Origin: Cyanobacteriota bacterium
GTDB taxonomy: Bacteria > Cyanobacteriota > Cyanobacteriia > Phormidesmidales > Phormidesmidaceae
DNA length: 5,685 nucleotides
Reading direction: 5' to 3'
Assembly (NCBI GenBank): GCA_027619675.1
Contig: JAQCHG010000147.1
Location: 1-5,685 of the forward strand
The translations under genes and the position numbers were made by a program. Below, in pieces: positions 5,480 to 5,685 of the stretch; position 1 is the stretch's first letter; every line of letters starts with the position of its first letter. Below the pieces are notes generated by a model. That model had not been told where the DNA came from. It did not search any database and worked only from the letters and a program-made list of their open reading frames with translations.

Positions 5480-5685
5480 TCATACTTTAGCCTTTAGAGT
5501 AGATGCATAGTACCGAATTCTATCTTCCCACTGGCCAGCATTCTCGCCAACAAAAGAAGATTTTTGAGTCTGCTCGATCTGATTCAATACTTCTTCTCTA
5601 AGGCTGCGATCATCTTGCCATATTTGCTGTTTGTAAGCGTCAAACCGCATAAGATGGCCAGACAAAGCCGAAGGGGCATTTTCTT
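5480..5685 (-). CDS. C-terminal part of an unrecognised protein, open at window edge
   Basis: The frame is open from the right edge to TGA at 5482-5480, giving 67 visible residues. The first in-window ATG (5650-5648) or a TTG (5665-5663) could start a 56- or 61-residue protein. However, the frame continues upstream without a stop (ENAPSA before the TTG), so a longer gene cut by the edge is more likely. The sequence is hydrophilic, with a probable helix DDRSLREEVLNQIEQTQ and a C-terminal WEDRIRYYASTLKAKV. There is no cysteine, signal peptide or membrane segment, and I recognise no family. Its AT-rich composition matches the cysteine-cluster gene 21 bases downstream, with which it is probably co-transcribed and perhaps co-functional. 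Confidence 0.6.
   Translation of the reverse strand, partial: ENAPSALSGHLMRFDAYKQQIWQDDRSLREEVLNQIEQTQKSSFVGENAGQWEDRIRYYASTLKAKV

Overview
The window looks like cyanobacterial chromosome. The octamer GCGATCGC (HIP1, a hallmark of many cyanobacterial genomes) occurs seven times in the first 4.2 kb. The rpiA and aldo/keto reductase proteins read like cyanobacterial versions, and there is a CCAAAAT heptamer array of the STRR type known from filamentous cyanobacteria. I cannot name the genus from sequence alone. Every gene I can support lies on the minus strand, so transcription runs from high to low coordinates.

Layout in transcription order. At 5685-5480 is the C-terminal end of an unrecognised protein whose start lies outside the window. 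It is followed 21 bases later by a YkgJ-type cysteine-cluster protein (5458-4931). Then comes 676 bases (4930-4255) without a convincing gene but rich in AT, hairpins and an 18-bp tandem repeat. Next are a small lipase-like alpha/beta hydrolase (4254-3640) and a LysR-type regulator (3586-2678), separated by 53 bases. A 232-base gap leads to a small multi-pass membrane protein of unknown function (2445-2032). The 368 bases from 2031 to 1664 hold a heptamer array, a group of perfect hairpins that looks like a dispersed repeat, and a G-tract cluster. Finally come rpiA (1663-965) and, 55 bases further, an aldo/keto reductase that runs off the low-coordinate edge (909-1).

Function. RpiA is a housekeeping enzyme of the Calvin cycle and pentose phosphate pathway. 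The aldo/keto reductase behind it may be co-transcribed, but its substrate is unknown. The LysR regulator and the hydrolase may share a transcript. The cysteine-cluster protein and its truncated upstream neighbour look like an operon, which is the least explained coding part of the window.

The most noteworthy non-coding features are the multi-hairpin element at 1797-1980, the AT-rich island from about 4255 to the right edge with its sharp composition change and loss of HIP1, the 16-bp palindromic arms at 4491-4557, and the 18-bp tandem repeat at 4713-4766. I found no convincing new defence or mobile system. No transposase, integrase, CRISPR array, tRNA or rRNA is visible.
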